This document shows, piece by piece, positions 8,648 through 16,521 of a DNA stretch of 64,000 bases. Numbering within the stretch: position 1 is the first letter of the stretch; every line of letters begins with the position of its first letter. The stretch comes from Kitasatospora sp. NBC_01246 (GTDB lineage Bacteria; Actinomycetota; Actinomycetes; Streptomycetales; Streptomycetaceae): assembly GCF_036226505.1 (NCBI RefSeq), contig NZ_CP108484.1, positions 8,699,212 through 8,763,211 on the forward strand, given 5' to 3'. The translations under genes and the position numbers were made by a program. The notes below the pieces were generated by a model. That model had not been told where the DNA came from, did no database searches, and worked only from the letters and a program-made list of their open reading frames with translations.

Positions 8648-9664
8648 TCAGGCGCATCGGTCGGTGAGTCCGCTCGTCCCGCCCGACCGGGCCCGGTAGA
8701 TTCCGTCGATCGTGCGGACGGTGGCGAGTTGACGCAGGAGGTGGTCCCGGCGGTAGTCGCGGTCCTCCAGGCGGTCCAGATAGTGGCTGAACATGGAGCG
8801 CGTGATGTCGGTCCTGGATCCTTCCGGGGCGTAGCGTTCCAACTGGGCCCCTCCGACGGCGTGCAGGGTGGCCGCCCCGGGGGCGACGTTCAACGCGCCT
8901 TCCGAACCGAGCACGCAGAGCTGTTCGGTCTTCGCGAGGCTGTGGCGCGAGATGCGCAGCGAGCCCGCCAGCCCCCTCGACGGGTAGCTGCACAGGAGGG
9001 CGACCAGGTCCTCCAGTCGGCGGTCCCGGGTCTCCTGGTACTGGTGCACGAAGGCTGAGTGCACCCGGGGGGTTTCGGGGAACATCCCGTTGAGCACGTC
9101 GACGAGGTGGTAGCCCATGTCGAGGAGCACACCGCCCCTTGCCTGCTCGCGGGACGCGCGCCAACCCGTGGTCGGACGGGCCAGGTTGAAGTGGTAGTCG
9201 TAGGAGAACCAGTAGGGCCTCCCGATCCGCGGGAGGTTGTCCCGGGCGAACCGGAACACCGGGTCGAAGTTCCGTTGCAGCAGGGTGAAGATGCTGCGGT
9301 CGGCCTGCTGCGCGAGTTGTATCAGCTGGCGCGCTTCGGGTTCGGTGACCGCGAACGGCTTCTCCTTGATGACGTGCCTGCCGTGCGCCAGCAGCCGCGT
9401 ACAGACCGGGAAATGCTCGCCGTGCGGCACGGTGACCACTGCGGCGTCGAAGTCGACGGCTTTCAGTGCGTCGTCGAGGCTCCCGTAGTACGGGAATCCC
9501 CATTCGTCGGCGAGTGGCACGGCGGGCGGGGCGGAGTCGACGCCGCCGACGATATCGGCAATCTCCTGTACGATCGGCAGGTACTCCCTTCCTTGGTGCC
9601 CGGCAAATCCGATCACCAGCACTCGTGGTCGCGGACGGATGCCCTTCAGCCTGTCGCCGGGCAT
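8648..9664 (-). CDS. Gfo/Idh/MocA-family NAD(P)-dependent oxidoreductase
   Basis: A 338-residue sugar/inositol dehydrogenase. The Rossmann loop is GFAGHQG (19-25), the catalytic motif is EKP (101-103), and the substrate-site motif is GGVLLDMGYHLVDV (178-190), with D182 and H186. StrI of streptomycin biosynthesis and NtdC of kanosamine biosynthesis are relatives that oxidise a ring hydroxyl to a ketone for a DegT enzyme, which is the gene 29 nt downstream. The ATG at 9664 has GAGGGG about 10 nt upstream. It is the first committed-step enzyme of the proposed pathway; cofactor and substrate are not determinable. Confidence 0.88.
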   Translation of the reverse strand: MPGDRLKGIRPRPRVLVIGFAGHQGREYLPIVQEIADIVGGVDSAPPAVPLADEWGFPYYGSLDDALKAVDFDAAVVTVPHGEHFPVCTRLLAHGRHVIKEKPFAVTEPEARQLIQLAQQADRSIFTLLQRNFDPVFRFARDNLPRIGRPYWFSYDYHFNLARPTTGWRASREQARGGVLLDMGYHLVDVLNGMFPETPRVHSAFVHQYQETRDRRLEDLVALLCSYPSRGLAGSLRISRHSLAKTEQLCVLGSEGALNVAPGAATLHAVGGAQLERYAPEGSRTDITRSMFSHYLDRLEDRDYRRDHLLRQLATVRTIDGIYRARSGGTSGLTDRCA

Positions 9665-9761
9665 GCAGAATATTCCCCTCGCAGAACACCGCTCGACGAT
9701 GACGTGGGAAGTCGGGAAAGGGTTGTGCAGCCCGGATCGGATTTACGTGTCCGCAGACGGT

Positions 9762-10232
9762 TCAGAGAGCCGTGCGGCTCCCCGGAGGGTCGGCGCGCCA
9801 AGCGTGTGCCGCGGTCACGACGTCCTTGATGAAGGTGCTGCCGCTGCGCAGTGTGTTCTCGTCGAGCAGCGTGACGTCCTCGGCGGCCAGCCAGGCGAAC
9901 TCGGTGTGCTTGTTCCGTTCGAGTGCGGGCGAGGAGAGGTCCCCGTCCACCTCGACGAGGTAGTCCGACTCGATGTGCCGTATGCCGTCCCCCGTCCACT
10001 CCGTGTGTGCCACCCGGGCGAGAACGCGGCGCAACCGCCACCCCGTCTCTTCCAATATCTCCCTGCGGAGCGCGTCCAGGAGGGACTCCCCTGGTTCCAC
10101 GGCTCCACCGACCACGTCCCAGCAGCCGGGGAAGAGGGAGCGGTCGGCCGAGCGGCGTTGGACGAAGATCCGGCCGGCCGGATCACGGATCAGTGCGCCC
10201 ACCACCGGTCGGGGCTGGGCTGCCCCGGTCAT
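9762..10232 (-). CDS. NUDIX hydrolase
   Basis: A 156-residue protein with a complete Nudix box, GGAVEPGESLLDALRREILEETGW, at about 42-65. It is the first gene of the six-gene minus-strand set and lies 97 nt upstream of the Gfo/Idh gene. It could clean up NDP-linked intermediates or oxidised nucleotides. Membership in the pathway is suggested only by position. No lesions are seen. Confidence 0.85.
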   Translation of the reverse strand: MTGAAQPRPVVGALIRDPAGRIFVQRRSADRSLFPGCWDVVGGAVEPGESLLDALRREILEETGWRLRRVLARVAHTEWTGDGIRHIESDYLVEVDGDLSSPALERNKHTEFAWLAAEDVTLLDENTLRSGSTFIKDVVTAAHAWRADPPGSRTAL

Positions 10233-10521
10233 GAGGGTCCCCCGTCGCGCTCGGACGGGAACGGGTTTTCGGAATCAGTATTCCCGTACGAACGGTCGAA
10301 CGGGCGGGGGGTCGAGCAGTCCGAATGGCGGGGTCGGGGCGGGATGAAGCGGTCTGGATTCGAACTGGAGAATGAACGACCTGAAGCTTGCATCTCCACT
10401 ACGCGAGGTTAGCCGAATCTCGGAGAACAGGTGCGAGGACGAACTTCTTCGGGGCGCCTTGAGTTCCACTTGACACGGCGAACGGTCGCGTGCTGAGGGA
10501 TTGCCTCCCGGTGTGTGCCGC
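10233..10521. other. intergenic upstream region of the six-gene operon
   Basis: About 290 bp without a gene. It should contain the promoter of the NUDIX-led minus-strand operon. No clear -10/-35 pair or operator dyad can be named. A segment at 10341-10400 superficially resembles a tRNA 3' half but its T-stem does not pair. Confidence 0.4.
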
Positions 10522-10555
10522 GGCCCCGCCCCGGCGGAATCGCTGGGGCGGGGCC
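10522..10555. terminator. strong intrinsic-type terminator hairpin
   Basis: ggccccgccccggc (10522-10535) pairs with gctggggcggggcc (10542-10555). The stem is 14 bp with one G-T pair and the loop is 6 nt. It lies downstream of the RebM-like methyltransferase gene (minus strand) and upstream of the six-gene operon, so it probably insulates the two. Confidence 0.7.
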
Positions 10556-10747
10556 TTGTCCGCGCACGGACCGGTATCGGCCCGGTCCGCCCGTTCCATG
10601 GCGACGGGGCGCCGGCAGCGGATTCTTGAGCGATTCTTTCCTGCCACCGCTGACGGATCGTGAGGGAACCTTATTGGCCGGATCGGCCGCCCTTCGGGTC
10701 TCGGCGGTGCCGTCCTCCGGCCCCGCCGACCCGGCCGGCGCCTCCGT

Positions 10748-11590
10748 TCACCGGCGGCGCGCGACCACGAAGGCGTAGCCGATCTCCGCGAGGGCACCGA
10801 ACCGGGGAAGGGAACGGGCGAAGTCGAAGAACTCGTAGTGCGGGTCGTCCACGGAGGGGGTGACATTCGCGAAGGCATCGGCGAACGCCTGGTAGGTGCG
10901 CCGGACGTGCTCGCCGATGTCCTGGAACTCCAGAACCTCCAGACCGGCGCGGTCGAGGGCCGTGCGGAGCTCCGCCGGCTCGGGGAGCGCAGGGGACCCG
11001 AACGCCCGGCAGGTCCGGCGGACCGTCTCCGCGGCCTCACCGGTCACCGGCGACCGGAGCAGCACGTCGGTGACGACCAGCGTGCTGCCGGGCCGCAGGG
11101 TTCGGGCGATCTCGGTGAGGGCGGCGGTCCGGTCGGGAATGTGCATCATGGACTCGATGGCCCAGGCACCGTCGAAGGACGCGGACTCGAAAGGCAGTGC
11201 GCAGGCGTCCGCGTACCGGAAGTCCACCCGGTCGGCGAGCCCGGCGGCATCCGCCCGGGTCCGTGCGAGGGCGATGTCCTCGGCGCTGACCGAGATTCCT
11301 GACACCTGGCCACCGGTGGCCCGGGCGATGCGCAGCGCGGGCCGTCCCGTTCCGCAGCCGACATCCAGCAGACTGCGGCCGGGTGCGGCGGCCAGCCGCC
11401 CCGCCACGAGGTCGGTGAGCCGGTCGGTGGCCTGGTCGAGCGACCGTCCGTCCGCCGGGCCGTCCCAGTAGCCGACATGAATGTTCCCGTCGACGGCCGC
11501 GCCGTCCACGATCTCGGGGTGCTCGTCACGGAGCGGGTCAGGGTTGAGTGAGGACGGGACGCCGTGCTGCGCGGACGGGTTGTCGGTCAT
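10748..11590 (-). CDS. RebM-like SAM-dependent O-methyltransferase
   Basis: A 280-residue methyltransferase of the type that decorates natural products (RebM, EryG and similar). It has HVGYWDGPADGRSLDQATDRLTD before the SAM motif LLDVGCGTGRPALRIA (75-88), then GISVSAEDI, the YADACALPFESASFDGAWAIESMMHI region and LRPGSTLVVTD. RebM methylates a sugar hydroxyl; the substrate here is unknown. Upstream lies a decayed gene fragment and IS5 debris. A terminator at 10522 follows downstream, so the gene appears monocistronic. It may once have belonged to a cluster broken up by insertions. Confidence 0.85.
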   Translation of the reverse strand: MTDNPSAQHGVPSSLNPDPLRDEHPEIVDGAAVDGNIHVGYWDGPADGRSLDQATDRLTDLVAGRLAAAPGRSLLDVGCGTGRPALRIARATGGQVSGISVSAEDIALARTRADAAGLADRVDFRYADACALPFESASFDGAWAIESMMHIPDRTAALTEIARTLRPGSTLVVTDVLLRSPVTGEAAETVRRTCRAFGSPALPEPAELRTALDRAGLEVLEFQDIGEHVRRTYQAFADAFANVTPSVDDPHYEFFDFARSLPRFGALAEIGYAFVVARRR

Positions 11591-11749
11591 CGCGATCTCC
11601 CGGGTGCGAGGGGTGAGTCGGCGGGTGACGAGGGTCGGCGGCGTTCGCCGGGAGCGGGCAAAGGTGTTCCCGGACGAACGCGACGCAGTTCCGCTCTTCC
11701 TGAAGGACTTCCCGTGCGACCGGTGGTGGGAACCGCTTCTCCGGGACTG

Positions 11750-11932
11750 GTTACCGCAGACGGTGATGGCGGTGGCGAGGTGGCCGTCGTGGACGTGCCA
11801 GTGGCCGTCCAGGGTGGGGAGCGGGGAGGGGACGAGGAGGACGGCGGTGAAGGTGCCGTCCGGGCGGAGGGTGAGGTCGGCCTCGGAGATGTCGAGGAAG
11901 GTATGGGTGAGCGGGAACCAGGTGTTCCGCCC
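11750..11932 (-). pseudogene. fragment of an unidentified gene
   Basis: Minus-strand reading gives NTWFPLTHTFLDISEADLT and then a DGHWHVHDGHLATAITV stretch with coding-like third-base bias. It begins exactly where IS5-like homology ends (about 11933) and fades by about 11750. It may be the 3' piece of the gene whose 5' piece lies at 12376-12800 across the IS5 remnant; this cannot be shown from sequence alone. Confidence 0.35.
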
Positions 11933-12375
11933 GTGAGGACGAAGCCGAGCGGGCGGCCGCGTTCTTCGCAGGCCGGGTGGAGCTTGGTGCTCAGTCCTCC
12001 ACGGGATCGGCCGAGGGCGTGATCACCCGTTCGTCCCGGTCGAGTGCCCCCTTTTGCCGCCGGTGGCGTGCTGGTGGGCCCGCACGATCGTGGAGTCGAC
12101 CGACACCAGCCAGTCGATGTCCCCGGCCGCATCCCTCTCCGCCTGGATCGCCCGCAGCATCCGCGAGAACGTGCCGTCCAGCGCCCACCTGCGAAACCGC
12201 GTGTACAGGGTCTGCCACGAGCCGTACCGCTCCGGCACATCGCGCCAGGCCGAGCCGGTCCGCAGCTTCCACACGATCCCGTTCAGCACCACCCGGTCGT
12301 CACAGCGCGGCCGACGTGCAGATCCTGACCTCGGCAGGAACCGCGACAGCACATCCCACTCGGCTTCTCCGAGAT
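11933..12375 (-). pseudogene. IS5-family transposase remnant, frameshifted and 3'-truncated
   Basis: From about 12375 leftward it reads EAEWDVLSRFLPR, IVWKLRTGSAWRDVPERYG, WLVSVDSTIVRAHQHATGG. It then changes frame at about 12040 to GDHALGRSRGGLSTKLHPA and FVLTGGTPG before homology ends at 11933. The last third and both clear termini are missing. It differs in sequence from the IS5 remnants at 3670 and 39313. Confidence 0.8.
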
Positions 12376-12800
12376 GAGGACGTACAGCACGGCGGGGGTC
12401 GGCCCGTACCACGTCGGCGTGCCGGTGACGATGGTGTGCCGCAACGCCTTGCCGGGTCGGCCGATGTCGAGGCGGCCGCCAGCGAGTCGCACCTTCCAGC
12501 CCATCCGGGCGGCCCCGCGCAGCTGGGCAGGGGTGTGCCGGGCCGGCGTGCCGTGGGCGATCTGGGTGAAGCCCTCCAGGCCGCCGAGGAGGTACGGCAC
12601 AGAACTCTGGCCTGCGAACTCGCCGCCGACGATCTCGTCGTGGAAGGCGGAGTAGAGGAGGAGCGCCGGTCGGCCCAGGCCGAGCGCGGGGCCGGTGAAG
12701 GTCTCCAGCGTGTGGAACGGCAGGTCATCGGGGAGCTGCCTGGAGTCGTTGGTGAAGGCGTAGTTGGCAGCACCGGCTTGCGTCGAGTCATGTACGCGGA
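12376..12800 (-). pseudogene. truncated unidentified gene disrupted by IS5
   Basis: The minus frame reads ANYAFTNDSRQLPDDLPFHT, LGLGRPALLLYSAFHDEIVG, FAGQSSVPYLLGGLEGF and TPTWYGPTPAVLYVLISEK, where the IS5 remnant begins. Codon use looks genuine and the order suggests a host gene that lost its 3' end to the insertion. I do not recognise the family. A start could lie near 12800 but is not certain. Confidence 0.5.
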
Positions 12801-13058
12801 GCGTAGTGCGCCAACTATACGGCCGGGGTGGCTTGTTCAGGATCGATGCGGTCCCGCCGCGCCCAGTCGTCCAGCCGAGCGCCGAGCCGCCGACGCCGCG
12901 CCCGCACCAATGCCTGCCCCAACGTCGGCGGCTCGACCTCGGCCAACCGCTCCGCCGGCACCCGCCGGGGACTACGTGACCCGGCCGACCGCACCGGCAC
13001 CCGCAGATCAAGACCACGGCCCAGACCACCACCAGTACGGACGCTGCTCACACCGTGC
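12801..13058. other. intergenic, nothing recognised
   Basis: About 260 bp with scattered open frames on both strands but no family and no clear hairpin or dyad. It includes the likely promoter of the truncated gene to its left and the 3' flank of the methyltransferase gene to its right. Confidence 0.35.
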
Positions 13059-14228
13059 TCAACGAGCGGAACCGTCGGCCGCTACTGCCCCGTGGACGGC
13101 CCACCGCGGGCCGCCCACCGGATCGCGCAACCACACGAACTGGCGGTCCGGGCCTACCGTGATCCCGTACTCGCACGGCTCCGGCCGGCCCAGACCATCC
13201 CACACCGCCCAGGCGATCATCAGCTCGTCGCCGATGCGCCGCTCGCCGCCCTGGTGCAGCACCGTGGTGCCGTCACCCACCGCGCCGAACGCCGCCCACG
13301 AGCCGACTCCGTCGTGGACCCAGGCGTTCACCCCGTCCTCGTCCCGCCCAGTGGTGATCACCGCGTCCGGCACCGCCACCCGCAGCGCGAACGTGAGGTC
13401 CCAGTTCCCCTCAAGGGCGCCCAGGTCCCGCTCCACCACCCGGTCGGTCTCGGCCGGGCCGCCGCCGCGTACCGCCGCGTACCCGGTGAACCCCGCCACC
13501 GGCGGCGCCGCCCCGGCCCGGTCCGCCATGAACTGCCCCAGGCCCTGCACCCAGCCCGTCGCGCTGCGGCCATCCTCGGCGACCGTGAGGGCGACGTGGC
13601 CCAGCCGCCCCCACGGGTAGACGATTCGCCCGCCCGGGCGGGTCGCCTCCACCCACGCCGGGGGTACCCGTTCGACGGCGTAGGTGGCGATCACCCGGTC
13701 GAACCGTTCACCACCCGGCGCCGTGCCGGTGGCGTCGGCAACCAGCACCTCGACGTCCAGGCCGGCGGCCGCCAACCGGGCCCGCGCGAACTCGGCCAGC
13801 CCCGGGTCGATCTCGGTGGACACCACCAGGCCCGGGCCGGCCCGCCGCGCGGCGAGCGCGGCGTTCCAACCCTGCCCACCGCCGATGTCCCACACCCGGT
13901 GCCCGGGCTCCAGCAGCAGCGAGTCCAGCATGTCCACCACCACGCCCTGCGCGGACAGGCTGGACGACGGCAGCCCGCCGCTCACCTGGGTGATCGCGGC
14001 CGCGGACTGGTCGCCGTACAGCTCCCCGGCCCAACCCTGCGGATCGGCCCACCGTTCCACCGCCACGTACGCGTCCCCGTCCCACCGCCACAGCCGCTCC
14101 GGCGCGAACCAGTCCCGGGGCAACGCGGACACGGCCTCGCGCAGCCACGGAGCCCGCTCGGGCCAGGCCCCACGCGCCTCCATCGCCTCATCAAGGCCGG
14201 CCCGCCACTTCACGAGGTCGAGGTCCAC
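13059..14228 (-). CDS. PIMT-like (protein-L-isoaspartate O-methyltransferase family) RiPP-type methyltransferase
   Basis: A 389-residue protein whose N-terminal half follows protein-isoaspartate methyltransferases: DQSAAAITQVSGG, then VVVDMLDSLLLEPGHRVWDIGGGQGWNAALAARRA (SAM loop about 115-120), and IATYAVERVPPAWVEATRPGG. The C-terminal 180 residues (GNWDLTFALRVAVPDA.., DGVNAWVHDGVGSWAAF, WDGLGRPEPCEYGITVGPDR) match the long actinobacterial versions that accompany ATP-grasp-modified or FxLD-type peptides and can form aspartimide. No ATP-grasp or lanthipeptide synthetase gene is present here. The GTG start at 14228 is 2 nt after a 41-codon ORF. Confidence 0.8.
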   Translation of the reverse strand: MDLDLVKWRAGLDEAMEARGAWPERAPWLREAVSALPRDWFAPERLWRWDGDAYVAVERWADPQGWAGELYGDQSAAAITQVSGGLPSSSLSAQGVVVDMLDSLLLEPGHRVWDIGGGQGWNAALAARRAGPGLVVSTEIDPGLAEFARARLAAAGLDVEVLVADATGTAPGGERFDRVIATYAVERVPPAWVEATRPGGRIVYPWGRLGHVALTVAEDGRSATGWVQGLGQFMADRAGAAPPVAGFTGYAAVRGGGPAETDRVVERDLGALEGNWDLTFALRVAVPDAVITTGRDEDGVNAWVHDGVGSWAAFGAVGDGTTVLHQGGERRIGDELMIAWAVWDGLGRPEPCEYGITVGPDRQFVWLRDPVGGPRWAVHGAVAADGSAR

Positions 14229-14230
14229 GC

Positions 14231-14356
14231 TCAGTCCTGCTTCGGCTTCCGGTGCTTCCCATCACTACCCGGATCCGGCTTGTCGACCTTCCCGTCCGCG
14301 TTCCCGGGCGGCGCCTTGCCCTTCTCCAGCGGCTGGTCCTTCTCCCGATTGCCCAC
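14231..14356 (-). CDS. 41-residue charged small protein upstream of the PIMT-like gene
   Basis: GTG at 14356, preceded by an AAGGGGGA ribosome site, opens a 41-codon frame (MGNREKDQPLEKGKAPPGNA.., ending KHRKPKQD) rich in Lys, Asp, Gly and Pro. It stops 2 nt before the methyltransferase start, so coupling is likely. It has Asp-Gly and Asp-Pro pairs but no clear leader/core split. It might be a degenerate precursor or a simple accessory peptide. It is too short for homology to decide. Confidence 0.5.
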   Translation of the reverse strand: MGNREKDQPLEKGKAPPGNADGKVDKPDPGSDGKHRKPKQD

Positions 14357-14482
14357 CAGGGATCCCCCTTCGCACGCAGAACGACAACCCGGCCATCCTG
14401 ACCGCTACGCCTCGCAGACGGTAGGGGGCGCAGCAGCGCACAAGGGGCGCCGGATGCCGTGCGCGCGCCCCCGGGAAAGCAG

Positions 14483-14510
14483 CGGCCCCGGCAGTGCCCT
14501 GCCGGGGCCG
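14483..14510. terminator. perfect 12-bp terminator hairpin
   Basis: cggccccggcag (14483-14494) and ctgccggggccg (14499-14510) form a perfect stem with a 4-nt loop. It lies between the small charged ORF and the IS630 and could serve a gene on either strand. Confidence 0.65.
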
Positions 14511-14536
14511 ATCAGGCCTTCTCGGGACCACCGCAC

Positions 14537-14715
14537 AACCTACTGGTGGGCACTGACCGTCGTCGGGGGGAGCAGCGCCGACAACCTCTACATCGCCAAC
14601 CGGCACCTCACCGAACACGAGCACGGAGATGTTCTGCAGGACATCGCGGCCCAGCCGCGGGTGCCACGGTGGTTCGGCGTCGGGCCACGGCTGCTGGCCA
14701 GAACCTCCTACTGAG
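14537..14715 (+). pseudogene. gene scrap cut by IS630
   Basis: The plus frame reads TTYWWALTVVGGSSADNLYI then TEHEHGDVLQDIAAQPRVPR and ends TSY-stop, where the stop TGA (14713-14715) comes from the IS630 terminus. It looks like coding sequence truncated by the insertion. The family is not recognised. Confidence 0.35.
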
Positions 14716-15851
14716 GATTTCGGGTTGTCGTCGGGTAGTGACGGTTCATGATCCCTGCGGTATGCCGTTGGTGTGAGGTATCCGGAGGGTGGGGGCCTGA
14801 CCGCTGAGCGTCGGGCGTTTCGTGAGGGGATCCGGTTCCAGGCCGGGATGCGGTTCGCGGTGGGTGAGAAGACCACGGTGATCGCAAAGGATCTGCGGGT
14901 GAGCGTGCGGTCGGTGGAACGCTGGCGTCGTGCCTGGCGCGAGGGCGGGATGGAGGCACTGCGCTCAGCAGGGCCGGCCAACTCCCCGACTGTCACCGAC
15001 GCCCAGTTCGCCGTGCTTGAGGAGGAACTCGGCAAGGGGCCGACCGCGCATGGTTTCGCGGATGAGCGGTGGACGCTGGCCCGGGTGCAGAGCGTGATCC
15101 ACCGTCGGCTGCAGCTCAGTCTTTCGGTCCCGACGGTGTGGCGGCTGCTGAAACGGCACGGCTGGTCCTGGCAGGCACCCGCCCGCAGGGCCCTCGAACG
15201 CGACGAGAACGCCGTGGAGCTGTGGAAGAAGGAGGTGTGGCCGCGGGTAAAAGCATCGGGGCGGCGTGTGGCGGCTGGATCGTCTTCGAGGACGAAGCCG
15301 GATTCTCCATGACGCCGCCCCGCGCCCGCACCTGGGGCCGACGCGGAGACACGCCCGTCGTCCGGGTCCGTGGCAGATCCCGCCGCCGGACCTCGATCGC
15401 CGCCCTGTGCTGCTATCGCCCGGGCGAGAGCCGGCTGATCTACCGGCCCCGCAACCACCTCCTCCTCAAGGGAGCCCGCAAGAGCTTCTCCTGGAAGGAC
15501 TACCGTGATCTGCTCGTCCGGGCCCACATCCAACTCGGCGGACCGATCGTGGTCGTCTGGGAGAATCTCAACACCCACCTGTCAGCGGGGCTGAAACGGT
15601 ACGAGGCCGAACACGACTGGCTCACCACCGTCCGTCTCCCGCCCTATGCACCCGACCTGAACCCCGTCGAGGCCGTCTGGTCACTCGTGCGCAGAGCGAT
15701 GGCGAACACCGCCTTCGGGACGCCCGACGACCTTGACCGCACACTCCGCCGCGAGTTGCGCCGAATCCAACTCCGACCCCACCTGATCGACGGATGCCTG
15801 ACCGCCACCGGCCTGACTCTCAGACCACCGACCCCACCCTGAAAACCTCAG
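14712..15851 (+). mobile_element. IS630-family insertion sequence, complete ends
   Basis: The termini are inverted repeats: ctgaggatttcggg at 14712 and, from the other end, ctgaggttttcagg ending at 15851. TA dinucleotides flank both ends (14710-14711 and 15852-15853), the target duplication expected of IS630/Tc1. Total length is 1140 bp. It sits in the 3' part of the tniQ gene of the Tn7-like element. Because the flanking TA followed by CTGA makes TACTGA, the insertion supplies a stop codon to frames entering from either side. Confidence 0.88.
14773..15842 (+). CDS. IS630 transposase read through a -1 frameshift
   Basis: Frame one (GTG 14773) carries the helix-turn-helix part (VIAKDLRVSVRSVERWRRAW) to about 15252. 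Frame two carries the DDE core (WIVFEDEAGF, VVVWENLNTHLS, DLNPVEAVWSLV) and ends at 15842. The switch falls at GGTAAAAGC (about 15246-15254). The same arrangement and site occur in the IS630 copies at 32.7 and 34.4 kb, so programmed -1 frameshifting is likely. The second catalytic Asp (WDxLNTH in the other copies) is Glu here, which may weaken or abolish activity. Confidence 0.78.
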
Positions 15852-16521
15852 TAGTCGGGTGCGAGTCGTTGACCTGCGCGGACTTGATTGCTTGAGACGG
15901 AAGCCCGCTGACGCGTGTGTCGTGGCCCTCGGTTTTGGACGTAGAGCCTGATGGTGCCGTAGGCGATGGACGTGTCGTGCTCGTCCGTGAGGGCGGTCCA
16001 GATTTCCATGGGGGTGCGGCCAGTTTCGATCATGGCGTCGACGAGTTCTTGGACAGGATCAATGGCGGTCGGGCGACGGGGCAGTGGCTTGCGTGGTGGC
16101 GGTTGCGGGTCGTCCAGTGCTGCGCGGACAGTGCGCCAGCCGACCTGATGCCGCTTGACCAGCGCTCTCATCGACAGGCCCAAGGTTCTGGCGTCGTGCC
16201 GGATGTGATGGTAGAGCTCAAGCTTGCTGGGTCGTCGCGGCGTTTCGGCCGGACCGTTCTTGCTTTGTCGAGGCGGGGCGGGTCTGGCATCGGCAAGGGC
16301 GCGTTCGAGGACCTCTGATGTGCGTCCGGTCAGAGCGGCGAGCCGTTCGAGTTTGGGCTTCCCGAACCAGCTCGGGGGGCCGGCGAGGACACCCTGCAGG
16401 TAGCTGGGCTTGAGGTGGTTAGCCGGGCCAGGCGGCGGAGGTAGGAGTCGGTGCTCTCGCCGTTCTGCGGGCGGACCTGGACGGGAAGCCGGGCCAGCAG
16501 CGGCTTCGGGGCCTCGGTCAC
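15848..16521 (-). pseudogene. tniQ: tniQ-like targeting gene, frameshifted and truncated by IS630
   Basis: GTG 16521 overlaps the tniB stop by 4 nt (GTGA). The N-terminus LLARLPVQVRPQNGESTDSYL then RRLA is the TniQ/TnsD opening. A one-base change at about 16424 moves the frame, after which it resumes ANHLKPSYLQGVLAGPPSWF. A helix-turn-helix-like C-terminal part follows (MRALVKRHQVGWRTVRAALD). It ends APDY-stop where the IS630 terminus supplies TGA (15848-15850). TniQ proteins choose the target for Tn7/Tn5053-type transposons. This copy should be non-functional. Confidence 0.75.

Noticed and set aside
10341..10400. tRNA-like sequence with a TTCGAA T-loop
   Set aside because: The T-stem has only three of five pairs and no acceptor or D-arm can be drawn.
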